64,000 nt of DNA from Saprospiraceae bacterium. Its GTDB lineage: Bacteria; Bacteroidota; Bacteroidia; Chitinophagales; Saprospiraceae. This document shows positions 42,793-52,231 of this stretch, piece by piece. Under the pieces are notes generated by a model, which saw only the letters and a program-made list of their open reading frames with translations, ran no database searches and was not told the DNA's origin. Location of the stretch: assembly GCA_020629035.1 (NCBI GenBank), contig JAHDEC010000012.1:1-64000 (forward strand), given 5' to 3'. The translations under genes and the position numbers were made by a program. The stretch's first letter is position 1. Each line of letters starts with the position of its first letter.

Positions 42793-43665
42793 ATGAATGT
42801 AAAAGCAATTCTATTCCTCATTGCTAGTCTGAGTTGTGCTTGTAATCAATCACCTGACTACATTTTATCAGATCGGATACCCCAAATTGACAAAACCCGT
42901 GAGGCAAAGGTACTTTCTGCCTTTTTTGGATTGGATAATGCCTTACCAAAATCAGTGATTGCTATATCGCCCAAAGCACCTGGGAAAGATGGGATGCCCG
43001 TTGTCTTCTCACATGAAATAGAACCAAGCACACTTGATGCTTCAGACTTCAGAATTAAAACAAGCAAAGGAGAGGTTTATAATGTTGATATTTTTAGCCT
43101 AAAACCAGCCATCGAGGCTTTTGAATTAAGAACAGTTTTATTGATTGGAGATTATGGGAATGCACCAGACAACGAGCCAATTGAAGTAGAAATCGTAGGT
43201 GATTTAATAGCAAGAAGTGGGCAAAATTTCAAAGGTCAAAAAGTGAAAGTCAGCCCACTAAATGATGGGCCTTTTTTGAGTTACGCAGAATATTTCACAA
43301 TAGACGATTCATACCCATTTATTAAGAGAGGAGCTGGGTGTGATTGTCCTAAGAAAACAACAACCATAGTGAGAACTGTTTGGGCAGGAGGCGTTCGTGC
43401 CATGAATGGTGAGGAATTAGGAGAAAATGAATTGAAAAATTTTGAAATAACCCTTGTGAAAGATAAATTAGGAAAAAGAAGAGCGGACACCGTTATGGTA
43501 CATCCCTACCTCATCGCAGACATTGGAGACAATGACAATAACATAGATCTTTGCATTAAAGAAAAAGGTAAACCAATTTCGGTGAGTGTTAATGCAAATA
43601 CTACTATTGACCCAAGGGATGATGCCAATGATTTTACAAGCATCAAGATTTTAAACAGGTGGTAG
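42793..43665 (+). CDS. Hypothetical lipoprotein
   Basis: The 290-residue protein has a lipobox (LIASLSCAC) and a mature part with two beta-rich segments. The first (about 45-150; VIAISPKAPGKDGMPVVFS, DFRIKTSKGEVYNVD) resembles an Ig-like domain. The second contains a CDCPKKTTTIVRTVWAGG stretch. I do not recognise the family. The frame is intact, unlike its neighbours on both sides, so it is probably still functional. It begins 28 bases after the broken barrel gene and may once have been in one operon with it. Confidence 0.65.
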   Translation: MNVKAILFLIASLSCACNQSPDYILSDRIPQIDKTREAKVLSAFFGLDNALPKSVIAISPKAPGKDGMPVVFSHEIEPSTLDASDFRIKTSKGEVYNVDIFSLKPAIEAFELRTVLLIGDYGNAPDNEPIEVEIVGDLIARSGQNFKGQKVKVSPLNDGPFLSYAEYFTIDDSYPFIKRGAGCDCPKKTTTIVRTVWAGGVRAMNGEELGENELKNFEITLVKDKLGKRRADTVMVHPYLIADIGDNDNNIDLCIKEKGKPISVSVNANTTIDPRDDANDFTSIKILNRW

Positions 43666-43731
43666 GCACTGTAATATGAGTCAATACCTGGATAAATTTG
43701 CACGAAATTCTTATTGTCATGAGATATCTAA

Positions 43732-43869
43732 TGTGATAATCACGGAGGAAAAGTAGAATTCCACCTTAATAAACCTGGTGCAGAATCTAATATAAAAGTC
43801 TCTCAACATAAAGCTCTATTTGCAGAAGGTGACCATTACATGACAAGACAGATGATTCATGGCGGATAA
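43732..43869 (+). pseudogene. Short coding remnant
   Basis: One frame without a start codon gives 45 residues (CDNHGGKVEFHLNKPGAES ... VSQHKALFAEGDHYMTRQ) between stops at 43729 and 43869. The composition is protein-like and a stretch such as HKALFAEGDHY recalls NTF2-like domains, but the identity is a guess. I list it because it sits in a run of decayed genes. Confidence 0.3.
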
Positions 43870-43895
43870 TTGTATAAAACTTGTACTTTAAAGTA

Positions 43896-44469
43896 ATGAA
43901 ATATCCAAAACTCTATAAAGCATTTAATAAATATATAGACTTACCTGATGATGCATATCTAGATATAGAAGCCCGGATAATCCAAAAAAAAATAGAAAAA
44001 AAAATTTTTTATTTAGTGAAGGTCAAGTTGTTAATTACCTGCCGTTTATTAACGATGGAATAATGATAAATTATATAGTCGATCAGAATGGAGAAAAACA
44101 TGTCATCCAAATTCGGGGGACTGGATTATGGCTTGGTGATTTATACAGTTTTTTTCAGGTGCAACAACAAGATTTAATATTCAATCCTACCAAACTACTG
44201 AATTGCTGATGATAAATCATGAAACATTTGATTATATCTCTAAATATCATCCTGTTTACGAAAAGTTTTTTCGCTTGAGTATTCAGAACGCATATGTATA
44301 AACTCTAAATCGAATTTATAATCTTCACAGCACAACTGCAGAAGAAAGGTATCTAGAATTAATCAAAAATGTACCTGAACTATTAGATAAAATTCCTCAT
44401 TATCTTATCGCTTCTTACCTAAACGTCCAACCACAATCTTTAAGTCGAATTCGAAAAAATCATAAATAA
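43896..44469 (+). pseudogene. Broken Crp/Fnr-family transcription regulator gene
   Basis: Joining three frames gives a Bacteroidota Crp/Fnr-type regulator: MKYPKLYKAFNKYIDLPDDA, then SEGQVVNYLPFINDG with a cyclic-nucleotide-binding-like fold, then YQTTELLMINHETFDYISKY, FFRLSIQNAYV and the C-terminal part [13 protein letters not shown] ... [15 protein letters not shown]. One base is missing in the A run at 43996-44004, one in the T run at 44149-44155, and a TAA stands in frame at 44299-44301. The gene is dead unless the two homopolymer gaps are sequencing errors; the stop would still remain. Confidence 0.85.
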
Positions 44470-44573
44470 ATCACTCCTATTATCATAGGTGAATGAAATC
44501 CTGTTTTTAGGTAACTAACTTCGTAGGTAAATTATATAAGCCCAAACATTAGTTTTAACATAATAAAAGCACT

Positions 44574-45773
44574 ATGAATAGATATATGTCTATCCTTGTA
44601 ATACTTCTTACAATAATAAGTTCTTGCTCAAAAGATGAATCAATTGATCCACCTCAAAATACCGTTGATCATAGTTGGGCACCTTTGAATAGAACTACGA
44701 GTAACATTACTTTAGCTGGAGAAGACATTCTAAATTTCCAATCAAATTCCATAAAATTAGATTTTTATCGAAATACTGCTTATACCTGTGGTTTTTCTGG
44801 AAACTATACATTCCTTGTGGTCGAACCAGTGGATAACCCCGGAGCCGAAGCACCTTTATGGGTATATCTTCATGGGGGTGGTGCTGGTTATTTTGATGAA
44901 AATCAGGAGTATATCATTGGAGTGAGCCCCGTTAATGGGCAGCCTAAAGATCCAAATAATCATAACACAGAAAAAACACTAGAGATACTAAGGGATAATC
45001 AGCTTATCCATAATACACATACAACTGCCGGCGAAATTGAAAGTAGTACACTCACAAGGAGGATTATGGAAGGTTATCGTGTATTAATTGTTTCTATGAG
45101 TGATCATGACCTTCATTCAGGTATGGGAACTCCTTACCTAAACAATCCGAGTGGCGGAGAAGTAAATGGTTTACAAGCCAATATGGCTGCGATTGATTAT
45201 ATAGTTACAAACTATCCGACAACTCACGTATTTGCTCATGGTACCAGTGCTGGGTCGATCGGTGCCTTTACTTTGGCGTATGCATATAATTTAGAAGGGA
45301 TTAAACTTAATGGTGTTATTATGGATTCTCATTTGGCTTCATTTAGAACTAATACTCTAAATGAGTCGTTGGCTGGTGTTAGTGGGTTCCCGTTTGCAGC
45401 AGATTTTATCGCTAAAGAATTTTCTGCTAAAGTTGGATGGGTAGCCGATCCTGATAGATTCCCAGGAATTGAATATGTAATTGATAACGGATATGACATA
45501 CCCTCATTAGATATTTATGGCAATCTAGATCCAGGTTGTGGCGGAGGATTAGCTCGAATTGATGAAGCTCATTCGGTTGGCTTGGATAACTGCAATTGGG
45601 TGCATGATGGTTTTAGACAAGCTGTTGCAGCACAACTAAACAGTGTACATAAAGTTTGCGTAACCATAGGATATGGTCATGTACCAACAAATTACGCAAG
45701 CCCCGCCAATGATTTTGTTGATGAATTCATAAGTGAAATTTTAGCAACCAACCCGCCCAATCCTTTTAATTAA
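44574..45773 (+). CDS. Alpha/beta-hydrolase-fold lipoprotein (esterase-like)
   Basis: The 399-residue protein has a lipobox (LTIISSC, Cys18). Its hydrolase domain has the oxyanion-hole motif LHGGGAGYFDE (100-103) and the nucleophile elbow HGTSAGSIG with Ser225; a C-terminal GYGHVPTNYA could carry the catalytic His. This arrangement fits a secreted esterase or peptidase of the alpha/beta hydrolase superfamily; the substrate is unknown. A damaged second copy follows within 30 bases (45801-46423), so the locus arose by tandem duplication. Confidence 0.8.
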   Translation: MNRYMSILVILLTIISSCSKDESIDPPQNTVDHSWAPLNRTTSNITLAGEDILNFQSNSIKLDFYRNTAYTCGFSGNYTFLVVEPVDNPGAEAPLWVYLHGGGAGYFDENQEYIIGVSPVNGQPKDPNNHNTEKTLEILRDNQLIHNTHTTAGEIESSTLTRRIMEGYRVLIVSMSDHDLHSGMGTPYLNNPSGGEVNGLQANMAAIDYIVTNYPTTHVFAHGTSAGSIGAFTLAYAYNLEGIKLNGVIMDSHLASFRTNTLNESLAGVSGFPFAADFIAKEFSAKVGWVADPDRFPGIEYVIDNGYDIPSLDIYGNLDPGCGGGLARIDEAHSVGLDNCNWVHDGFRQAVAAQLNSVHKVCVTIGYGHVPTNYASPANDFVDEFISEILATNPPNPFN

Positions 45774-45800
45774 AATATTAGTCAAGAAACAAATCTAGAA

Positions 45801-46423
45801 ATGAAAAATCTAATTTATTAAACAAGGGTTGTTCTATTCCTTTTACATCATGCAAAAAGGAAGAATTAGACTTTTATAGATATGAAGCCTATGAAGCCGG
45901 ATTGTCAACCGTAACCAACCAGGAATATTACGCTTTCATGGTTATAAACCCCAACAACGACCCGAATGCATCGGCACCGCTTTGGATTTATATGCATGGT
46001 GGGGCTCAAGGATATTTTGATGAACAAGGTGTATATCAATCGAACCCAAATCAAGATGAACATACCTTTAATCATGAAGAATCATTTGATGATCTATGGT
46101 GGACTATCACTGTCCGAACCATTGAAAATGGCCAATTAGAAGATAACACTTTAAAAAGGCGAATGGAGGAAGGTTATCGAATACTTGTGGTTTCTTATAG
46201 CGACCATGATTGGTATTCTTGATTTGGAACAAGCTATCAAAATAATCCAGCTAATTCTAATGCACAAGTAAACGCATTACAAACAACTATGGCCGCAATT
46301 GATTATACAGCTGCCTATTATCCAACCACTCATGTTTGGCTACATGGAACCAGTGCAGGTGCAGTAGGTGTTTGGTCTGTTGCACTTAGTTATCAGATCA
46401 TTTCTCTTCGTTCCTCAGAGTGA
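45801..46423 (+). pseudogene. Decayed tandem copy of the hydrolase gene
   Basis: The frame aligns with the upstream hydrolase: LDFYRYEAYEAG, PLWIYMHGGAQGYFDEQGVY, RRMEEGYRILVVSYSDHDW and, after a TGA at 46220-46222, NPANSNAQVNALQTTMAA and YYPTTHVWLHGTSAGAVG. Damage is multiple. The start ATG AAA AAT runs into a stop and frameshift. About 37 codons are missing between the lipobox-like TSCKKEE and LDFYR. TGA replaces a glycine codon. The sequence breaks off about 140 residues early, at a short repeat-like element. Confidence 0.88.
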
Positions 46424-46428
46424 CGAAC
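46395..46428. repeat. Short repeat-like element at the 3' end of the hydrolase pseudogene
   Basis: On the minus strand it reads GTTCGTCACTCTGAGGAACG followed by AAGAGAAATGATCT. This is close to the short dispersed sequence of the form GTCATTCTGAGGAACGAAGAATCT that I know from several Bacteroidota genomes. Only one copy is in the window, so its repeat status here rests on that recollection. It marks exactly where similarity between the two hydrolase copies stops. Confidence 0.45.
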
Positions 46429-46484
46429 AATTTTACCTTGACAAACAATTATAACTACCCATAAACGCAAAATATTAATGGCTA

Positions 46485-47114
46485 CTATTGCAAATAATAG
46501 TAAGCATCACTTGTTTGAAAAGCAACTATCCCTACCCTCTCTTTTATACAAATCAAACAATCTTCAGTTTCTAAGCTTCCATTAGCTGTAAAACTAGATA
46601 CACCACAATAAACATTGTTCAATGTGCGACTCCCAAACAATCGCTCTTTAAAAAACTTAGTGTCAGGACTCAAACTAATATTGTTGCCCACTAAAGTCAA
46701 ATATGGAGCTATACGGATTTGACCTATACCATTAAGATTACAGTGGATTTCAGCTTTTTGTTCCTTGAATGGTAAGTGGCTGCTGGTATGATAAACCGAA
46801 TACATGAAGGTTTTATCTAAGGCTGAAAAACTAATTTGAAAATTGAGTGATAGAGCATGATTTTTCTGAACTTTTGAAGGAATCGATCGTACGCTAAATT
46901 TACCGTTTACAACTTCTCCATCATCATTAATGAACTCAAGATGCTCTAAGTCTGCACCATGCTTTTCATAGTAATTGTGAGGAATAAATTGGGCCACTCG
47001 ATCATTTACAAAATTTGCATCTTTGATTACTTCATCAAAAGTACTATACGTCTTACTCCCATTGTTGCAAGCAAAAAACAACATTGAACCTAATAACAAA
47101 ACAAGAAATCTCAT
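46485..47114 (-). CDS. Hypothetical lipoprotein
   Basis: The 209-residue protein has a short lipoprotein leader (MRFLVLLLGSMLFFAC, Cys16) and a mature part of alternating beta strands with two Cys pairs near the end (NVYCGVSSF, TEDCLICIKE). I recognise no family. It lies 10 bases beyond the peptidase T gene on the same strand and could be read from the same message. Confidence 0.62.
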   Translation of the reverse strand: MRFLVLLLGSMLFFACNNGSKTYSTFDEVIKDANFVNDRVAQFIPHNYYEKHGADLEHLEFINDDGEVVNGKFSVRSIPSKVQKNHALSLNFQISFSALDKTFMYSVYHTSSHLPFKEQKAEIHCNLNGIGQIRIAPYLTLVGNNISLSPDTKFFKERLFGSRTLNNVYCGVSSFTANGSLETEDCLICIKERVGIVAFQTSDAYYYLQ

Positions 47115-47124
47115 GCTTTTTAAA

Positions 47125-48360
47125 TTAAGCCCTTTCCTCAGTTATCTTACAAATTTCCAGAACAGTATCGACAGCAGCCTGCATTTCTTGGACTGTAGTC
47201 CATTCTAGTTTACTATGTATTCCATGTTGACCTGAAAACAAATTAGGACATGGTAGTCCCATGTGAGATAAAACAGCTCCGTCAGTTCCGCCTCTGATTG
47301 GGCCGATGTTAATAGGAATGTTTAGTCTCCCCATCGCCTCTTTAGCGTACTCAATAATATGCGGGAATTTATCAACTACATCACGCATATTTCTATACTG
47401 CTTTCTTGATTTGATTTCAGCGGAAGAGCCTGGATAATTTTGCAATACTTCATCAGCCAGTTGCTTAATCATTTGTTCATGCACGGCTAACTGACTAGTA
47501 TCAAAATCACGAATTATAAAACTGCAAGAAGCTTCTTCCAAAACACCTTCAATTTTACCTGGGTGTACAAAACCTTGCTTAGCTGTGGTCGATTCTGGAG
47601 ATAGTTTATCCTTTGGTAATTTGGCTAAAATTTCAGAAATAATTTTAATGGCATTTTCCATTTTTCCTTTAGCATAACCTGGGTGAGCACTCACTCCTTT
47701 AATGGTTAAGACTAAGCCATTAGCCGAGAAGTTTTCAAACTCAAAAGATCCTAGATTTCCGCTATCCAAAGTATAGCCAAAGTCAGCACCAATCTTATCC
47801 AGTTCCACATGACTTACTCCCCTACCTATTTCTTCATCAGTCGTGATATATAGTGATACTTTACCATGTTTTATAGACGGATTATTTACTAGCTGATATG
47901 CTGCATCCATAATACAAGCAACCCCTGATTTGTCATCAGCTCCTAAAAGGGTTAAGCCACTGGCTGTTATTATATCTTGACCTATTTTATCTTTTAATTC
48001 AGGAAACTTTTCTTCGCTGATTACCTGAGAACTATCATCAGGAAGGGTGATATTTCCTCCTTGATAATTACTGTGAATGATTGGCTTTACATTGGTCCCA
48101 CTACAATCATAGGCCGTATCCACATGGCTACAAAAGAAGATGGATGGAACATTTGTTTTTTCCGTATTTGCAGGAATATGAGCATATACACCGCCATCTT
48201 CTCCCCGCTCGTGGCTGATTCCCATATCGCTTAATTCCTCCTCTATCACCTTAATCATATCTAATTGTTTCGCTGTGGATGGAACAGCATCAGAATTTGG
48301 ATCAGCTTGGGTATCGATTTGTACATATTTAAGAAATCGATTTTTTACAGTATAATTCAT
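47125..48360 (-). CDS. pepT: Peptidase T (tripeptide aminopeptidase)
   Basis: The 411-residue M20 metallopeptidase has the PepT motifs: FFCSHVDTAYD with the first metal His and catalytic Asp, TLLGADDKSGVACIMDA with the bridging Asp, and YITTDEEIGRGV with the catalytic Glu pair. RGGTDGAVLSHMGLPCPNLFSG and the C-terminal His of SGQHGIHSKLEW follow. It cleaves N-terminal residues from tripeptides in the cytoplasm. The order of genes on the strand is flavodoxin-like, pepT, lipoprotein, with gaps of 5 and 10 bases. Confidence 0.95.
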   Translation of the reverse strand: MNYTVKNRFLKYVQIDTQADPNSDAVPSTAKQLDMIKVIEEELSDMGISHERGEDGGVYAHIPANTEKTNVPSIFFCSHVDTAYDCSGTNVKPIIHSNYQGGNITLPDDSSQVISEEKFPELKDKIGQDIITASGLTLLGADDKSGVACIMDAAYQLVNNPSIKHGKVSLYITTDEEIGRGVSHVELDKIGADFGYTLDSGNLGSFEFENFSANGLVLTIKGVSAHPGYAKGKMENAIKIISEILAKLPKDKLSPESTTAKQGFVHPGKIEGVLEEASCSFIIRDFDTSQLAVHEQMIKQLADEVLQNYPGSSAEIKSRKQYRNMRDVVDKFPHIIEYAKEAMGRLNIPINIGPIRGGTDGAVLSHMGLPCPNLFSGQHGIHSKLEWTTVQEMQAAVDTVLEICKITEERA

Positions 48361-48365
48361 ATCAT

Positions 48366-48875
48366 CTATTTATTTAGGTCTTCTTTTATTGTTTCCATAA
48401 AATTACGGATTAGCTCTTGGACTTCCACACTTATTTCATCTTCAATCCAGCAATGGATATTGCCAAGGTATTCCATACCAAGATAAGCAGCACTCAATTT
48501 GAAAGGAATAAAAAATCCTTCATTTAAATCATTACTATTACTACAGGAAATGGCACCCATTTTTTTGCCTCTCAGTTTCCGACCGGTTTCTCTATCAACT
48601 TTGAGGCAATCTGTAATACGATCAAAAAAAACTTTTAGCCGTCCACTCATTGAGTACCAATAAACAGGTGTAGCAAATAAAATAACATCATAGGTAATAA
48701 GCTTTTTCATTACGCCTAGGAAGTCATCTTCTAGATTGTGATGATAATCATAATGTCCAATGTTGTATTGCTTCAGATCAATGACATCAAAACTTAAATG
48801 AGTTTTGCATGCTTCGATTATGGCAAAAGTATCTCCTTTACTTCTAGAGCTTGCCTGTATCACGACTATTCTCAT
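48366..48875 (-). CDS. Flavodoxin-fold NAD(P)H-dependent oxidoreductase
   Basis: The 169-residue protein begins MRIVVIQASSRSKGDT, an FMN phosphate-binding loop. It also has VILFATPVYWYSMSGRLKVF, the isoalloxazine-binding part of WrbA/NQO-like flavodoxin-fold reductases. Its later segment (KKMGAISCSNSND) is also family-typical. It reduces quinones or other small acceptors in the cytoplasm. It begins the pepT message, 5 bases upstream of pepT. Confidence 0.88.
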   Translation of the reverse strand: MRIVVIQASSRSKGDTFAIIEACKTHLSFDVIDLKQYNIGHYDYHHNLEDDFLGVMKKLITYDVILFATPVYWYSMSGRLKVFFDRITDCLKVDRETGRKLRGKKMGAISCSNSNDLNEGFFIPFKLSAAYLGMEYLGNIHCWIEDEISVEVQELIRNFMETIKEDLNK

Positions 48876-48896
48876 TGAACAAAATTAGGCAAAAAA

Positions 48897-48920
48897 AAAG
48901 AGTGCCAAGAGACACTCTTT
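48897..48920 (-). terminator. Rho-independent terminator of the 48943-52008 gene
   Basis: AAAGAGTG pairs with CACTCTTT around an 8-base loop, and on the minus strand nine T follow the stem. It lies 22 bases after the stop codon of the giant T9SS gene. Confidence 0.88.
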
Positions 48921-48942
48921 TGTGAAATATGCTTATTTCTTA

Positions 48943-51900
48943 CTAGTTCTTTACGACTTTATATAGCTGCTTAAATGAGGTATCTCTAAACCATATATAG
49001 TATTGACCTGAAGGTAAATTTTTAGTAGTAAATTGTCCAGTCTGAACACCACTAAAGTTTACAAACTCACGATCATAAACAATCGAGCCGTTCTGCGCTA
49101 ACAATGAAGCCTTTAGGTTGTGAACATCAGCTAAACCTTCTACTTTGACCTCGAAATATCCATCGTTTGGATTTGGAGCAATGCTTACTTCAATCCCATT
49201 TTCTAAATCATTCACATTAGATTCGAAACCAACAGATATGGTTCCAGTAGTTTCACAACCATTTGCATCAACTACAGAAATTTCATAATCTCCAGCAGGT
49301 AAATCATCGAAACTACTATCAGCTCCCTGTGAAACTCCATCAATACTAAAATCAAATGGAGGTATACCATTAATGACTTCTGCCATAATTCTTCCATCTG
49401 CGGTTGTACCATCAGATGCATTTACTGCTTGCAGGTCAATATCGATCATGCATTCAAAAGGAAAGCAAAATTCAAAAGTTGCTTCTGATCCAAAATTTTG
49501 CGTAATCAATGTAGCTAAAATATTTCCTTCTTCATCTGTCCATTCAAATCCAGGATTACCTCCCCACGACCAACCATCACCATAAGAATCCTTAAGTACA
49601 AAAGTGTAACATGCCGGCTCTGTACAAAGATTAATTCTTTGCTCGCCTATATCATTGGTTGGATAGTTTTCGGCAAGCACAACAGTACCTGAATCATCTA
49701 TCAACTCCCAACTAGTCTCTGAAGAGTAAAAATCTGGTTCTATACGCAGACTTAACCTTTCAGTACCAGGGTCAAATGAGAACATGCTATTTGCATTATC
49801 ATTAACATTAAATTCGTCATCCATACCATTAGGATTATACACTGTATAGTCAATGGTGTTATCACCCATTACAAAATTAGTAATGGTAAATGTATGGGTG
49901 TATGTTGCTCCTTTGGGCAGATCACCCATATATTCATAGGTCAGTGTTTCGCCATTAATAGTTGCATCTAAAAGGAAACTAGTTAAGTTTTCTTCTCCTT
50001 GATTTTCAACAGTAACATCCACATCCACAAATGATCCACAAATTAATGCATCAACACCTGTTACATCAATGATAGCAGCATCAAACCTTGGCAACTTAGT
50101 TCTGGTATAAGTCCCCATATCATTCAAAGCATTCTGGTCCATCGGTGTATTTACGTAGATAACTATCTCGTAAGGTCTAATAACACTCATGTCTACAGGC
50201 ATACTAAATGTATGCTCATAAGAAGCTGCTTCTTCGACCAATACATTGATTTCGTCTTCTACAATCAATGTTCCATCAACCATCAGTCCTACAGTAAAAT
50301 TATCTTGATCTGTTAAACCAAAATTTCTAAAAGTCGCTGTGACTGTTTCACTGCTTGTCAGGTCCTGGCTAGACATCGGTGTGTTTAAAGAAACAACCCC
50401 CATATCGAAGGTATCCACCTTCAATACAAAGTTTACCACCTTAGTTGCCCAGTTACCATTACCTAGCATATATTCTCCGGTATACCAGAACGTTTTTTCA
50501 TCTATTGGATCTACTGAAAGAGAGGTGTAATCACCCCATCTTTGGAATGGATTGTCAGAACCTCCTTCTACGATTAATGTCTCTTCATAAGTCATTGTTC
50601 CTAAAGAATCAGAGGCTAATCTACCCGTTACTCGTAAACCTAAATAAGTGGAGTCAGGATCTACCACAGAATAAGCAAGTGCAATGTTACCTGAACCATC
50701 CATAGCTACTGCAGGCTGTAAATTACTTTGACCTTCTGTTGGTGAATGTGTTCCTTCTTGGTATAGTTCCCAAGTTTCTCCTGGATACTTTCTTACTTCT
50801 ACCCATCTAGTACCAGCTATATTTCCACCTACATCAATTGAGAAGGTCATCAACATCATTTCATACTCTGTAAAATTTCGATATTGGGCTTGATTAAAAA
50901 TTACATGTTGCAATGCTGATATAGTACCTGGTCCTGGCTGATCAATACAGTTAAAAATAGAATTACCGCATAAATCACTATCGAATGGAGCTAAATCAAT
51001 TTTAATCGGGCCTTCTAATCTAGAGTTTGATGGATCCTCTTTGTCGTAATATGCTTCCCATATTTCTATTCCATCTGCACTCCCAGTACCCCAAGCATCA
51101 TCTACCATTCTTACATTATAGTGTGGAGCGCCATCTGGAGGAGGTGTTGTTCCATCCCATTCTGCAGGAGTAGCAATATTAAATACAAATGCATTTGTAT
51201 TTGGCTTTGTCATTCCTGGCACTCTAATCATATCTGTTTCCACTCCATTAATAAGATCTTCTCTGTCTATAATATAAATGGGGATAAATGGAGAATTTCC
51301 TTCATTTGTTGTTACGTAAAGTGCATCATGCCATAATCCGAATTTCGGATAATCAGGAAAAAGTTGTGTAGGGAATCTGTATGAGTAATAAGAACCAGTT
51401 GGATCTGGAGTTTCGGAAACGGCCACTAAAAGTGCATTTCCATTGGCTTGAAATTCAGTTAGAATCCACCGATCATATTCTTGGTCATAACAGATGATAG
51501 GATCTCCTAAACCATTAACACCAAATTGATTCCAAAGCACATTTAAAGACATGGGTCCTTCAACAATATTACCTTCTTTGTCCCAGATGATAATAGTTGT
51601 TCCGTTACCATTAACGGCTTGGATGTAATGATTAGCACCATTATCTCCATCTGGATCTGGAGGTAAAACCCCAGATAATGCTTGATTTGTTCCTTCCAAA
51701 ATTTGGTCAAGAATTACTGGACCACGATTGATAGGTGGATTTTTACCATATCTTACTAGTGGATCTCCATCCTGAGGCAATGCATTTTTTGCATTGGGTG
51801 TTGGCATTGGAACTTGCTGAGAAAAGTTAGGAATGTTTTTCCAGTCATTCTTAAACTTCTTTTTATAGTCATTCATATTAGGAACAGCTTTATGAGCTAC

Positions 51901-52008
51901 CTCACTTAATGGCTTTGATAAACCTAGTAAAGTCCCTTTGGCTATTTCTGCTTGAGAAAAAAGAAGACTTGGGAAAATTAAAGAAAAGATTACTATTATT
52001 TTTTTCAT
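48943..52008 (-). CDS. Very large secreted protein with T9SS sorting domain, paralog of 9744-12839
   Basis: The 1021-residue protein has the same order as the protein at 9744. There is a signal peptide (about 1-19), then LGLSKPLSEV, GVLPPDPDGDNGANHYIQA and GDPIICYDQEYDRWILTEF. CARDB-like domains, DSYGDGWSWGGNPGFEW, a SprB-like repeat (FDFSIDGVSQ ... AGDYEISVVDANGC) and a C-terminal sorting domain (VSIAPNPNDGYFEVKV ... PSGQYYIWF) complete it. Long stretches are identical to the other copy. It is a single-gene unit ended by a strong hairpin. The function is unknown; surface display or release by the type IX system is inferred from the tail. Confidence 0.87.
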   Translation of the reverse strand: MKKIIVIFSLIFPSLLFSQAEIAKGTLLGLSKPLSEVAHKAVPNMNDYKKKFKNDWKNIPNFSQQVPMPTPNAKNALPQDGDPLVRYGKNPPINRGPVILDQILEGTNQALSGVLPPDPDGDNGANHYIQAVNGNGTTIIIWDKEGNIVEGPMSLNVLWNQFGVNGLGDPIICYDQEYDRWILTEFQANGNALLVAVSETPDPTGSYYSYRFPTQLFPDYPKFGLWHDALYVTTNEGNSPFIPIYIIDREDLINGVETDMIRVPGMTKPNTNAFVFNIATPAEWDGTTPPPDGAPHYNVRMVDDAWGTGSADGIEIWEAYYDKEDPSNSRLEGPIKIDLAPFDSDLCGNSIFNCIDQPGPGTISALQHVIFNQAQYRNFTEYEMMLMTFSIDVGGNIAGTRWVEVRKYPGETWELYQEGTHSPTEGQSNLQPAVAMDGSGNIALAYSVVDPDSTYLGLRVTGRLASDSLGTMTYEETLIVEGGSDNPFQRWGDYTSLSVDPIDEKTFWYTGEYMLGNGNWATKVVNFVLKVDTFDMGVVSLNTPMSSQDLTSSETVTATFRNFGLTDQDNFTVGLMVDGTLIVEDEINVLVEEAASYEHTFSMPVDMSVIRPYEIVIYVNTPMDQNALNDMGTYTRTKLPRFDAAIIDVTGVDALICGSFVDVDVTVENQGEENLTSFLLDATINGETLTYEYMGDLPKGATYTHTFTITNFVMGDNTIDYTVYNPNGMDDEFNVNDNANSMFSFDPGTERLSLRIEPDFYSSETSWELIDDSGTVVLAENYPTNDIGEQRINLCTEPACYTFVLKDSYGDGWSWGGNPGFEWTDEEGNILATLITQNFGSEATFEFCFPFECMIDIDLQAVNASDGTTADGRIMAEVINGIPPFDFSIDGVSQGADSSFDDLPAGDYEISVVDANGCETTGTISVGFESNVNDLENGIEVSIAPNPNDGYFEVKVEGLADVHNLKASLLAQNGSIVYDREFVNFSGVQTGQFTTKNLPSGQYYIWFRDTSFKQLYKVVKN

Positions 52009-52231
52009 TCTATTGTATTATGGTTGCTTAAAGGTAAGTTGATTATGCAAGATATTGTGAACGAGAAAAGTATTTATATGTCTATTAGAAGATAAAAATC
52101 AACAATTTGTAGATTTTGTAAAACTTAATTATAAAAGTTGCGTTTTTTATTCACATGTTTTAAGTGACTTTTAGCGATTTCATTCGTTCTAAATATATAC
52201 AAAGAAGTTTTTTCATATTGTTTTGATTTTG

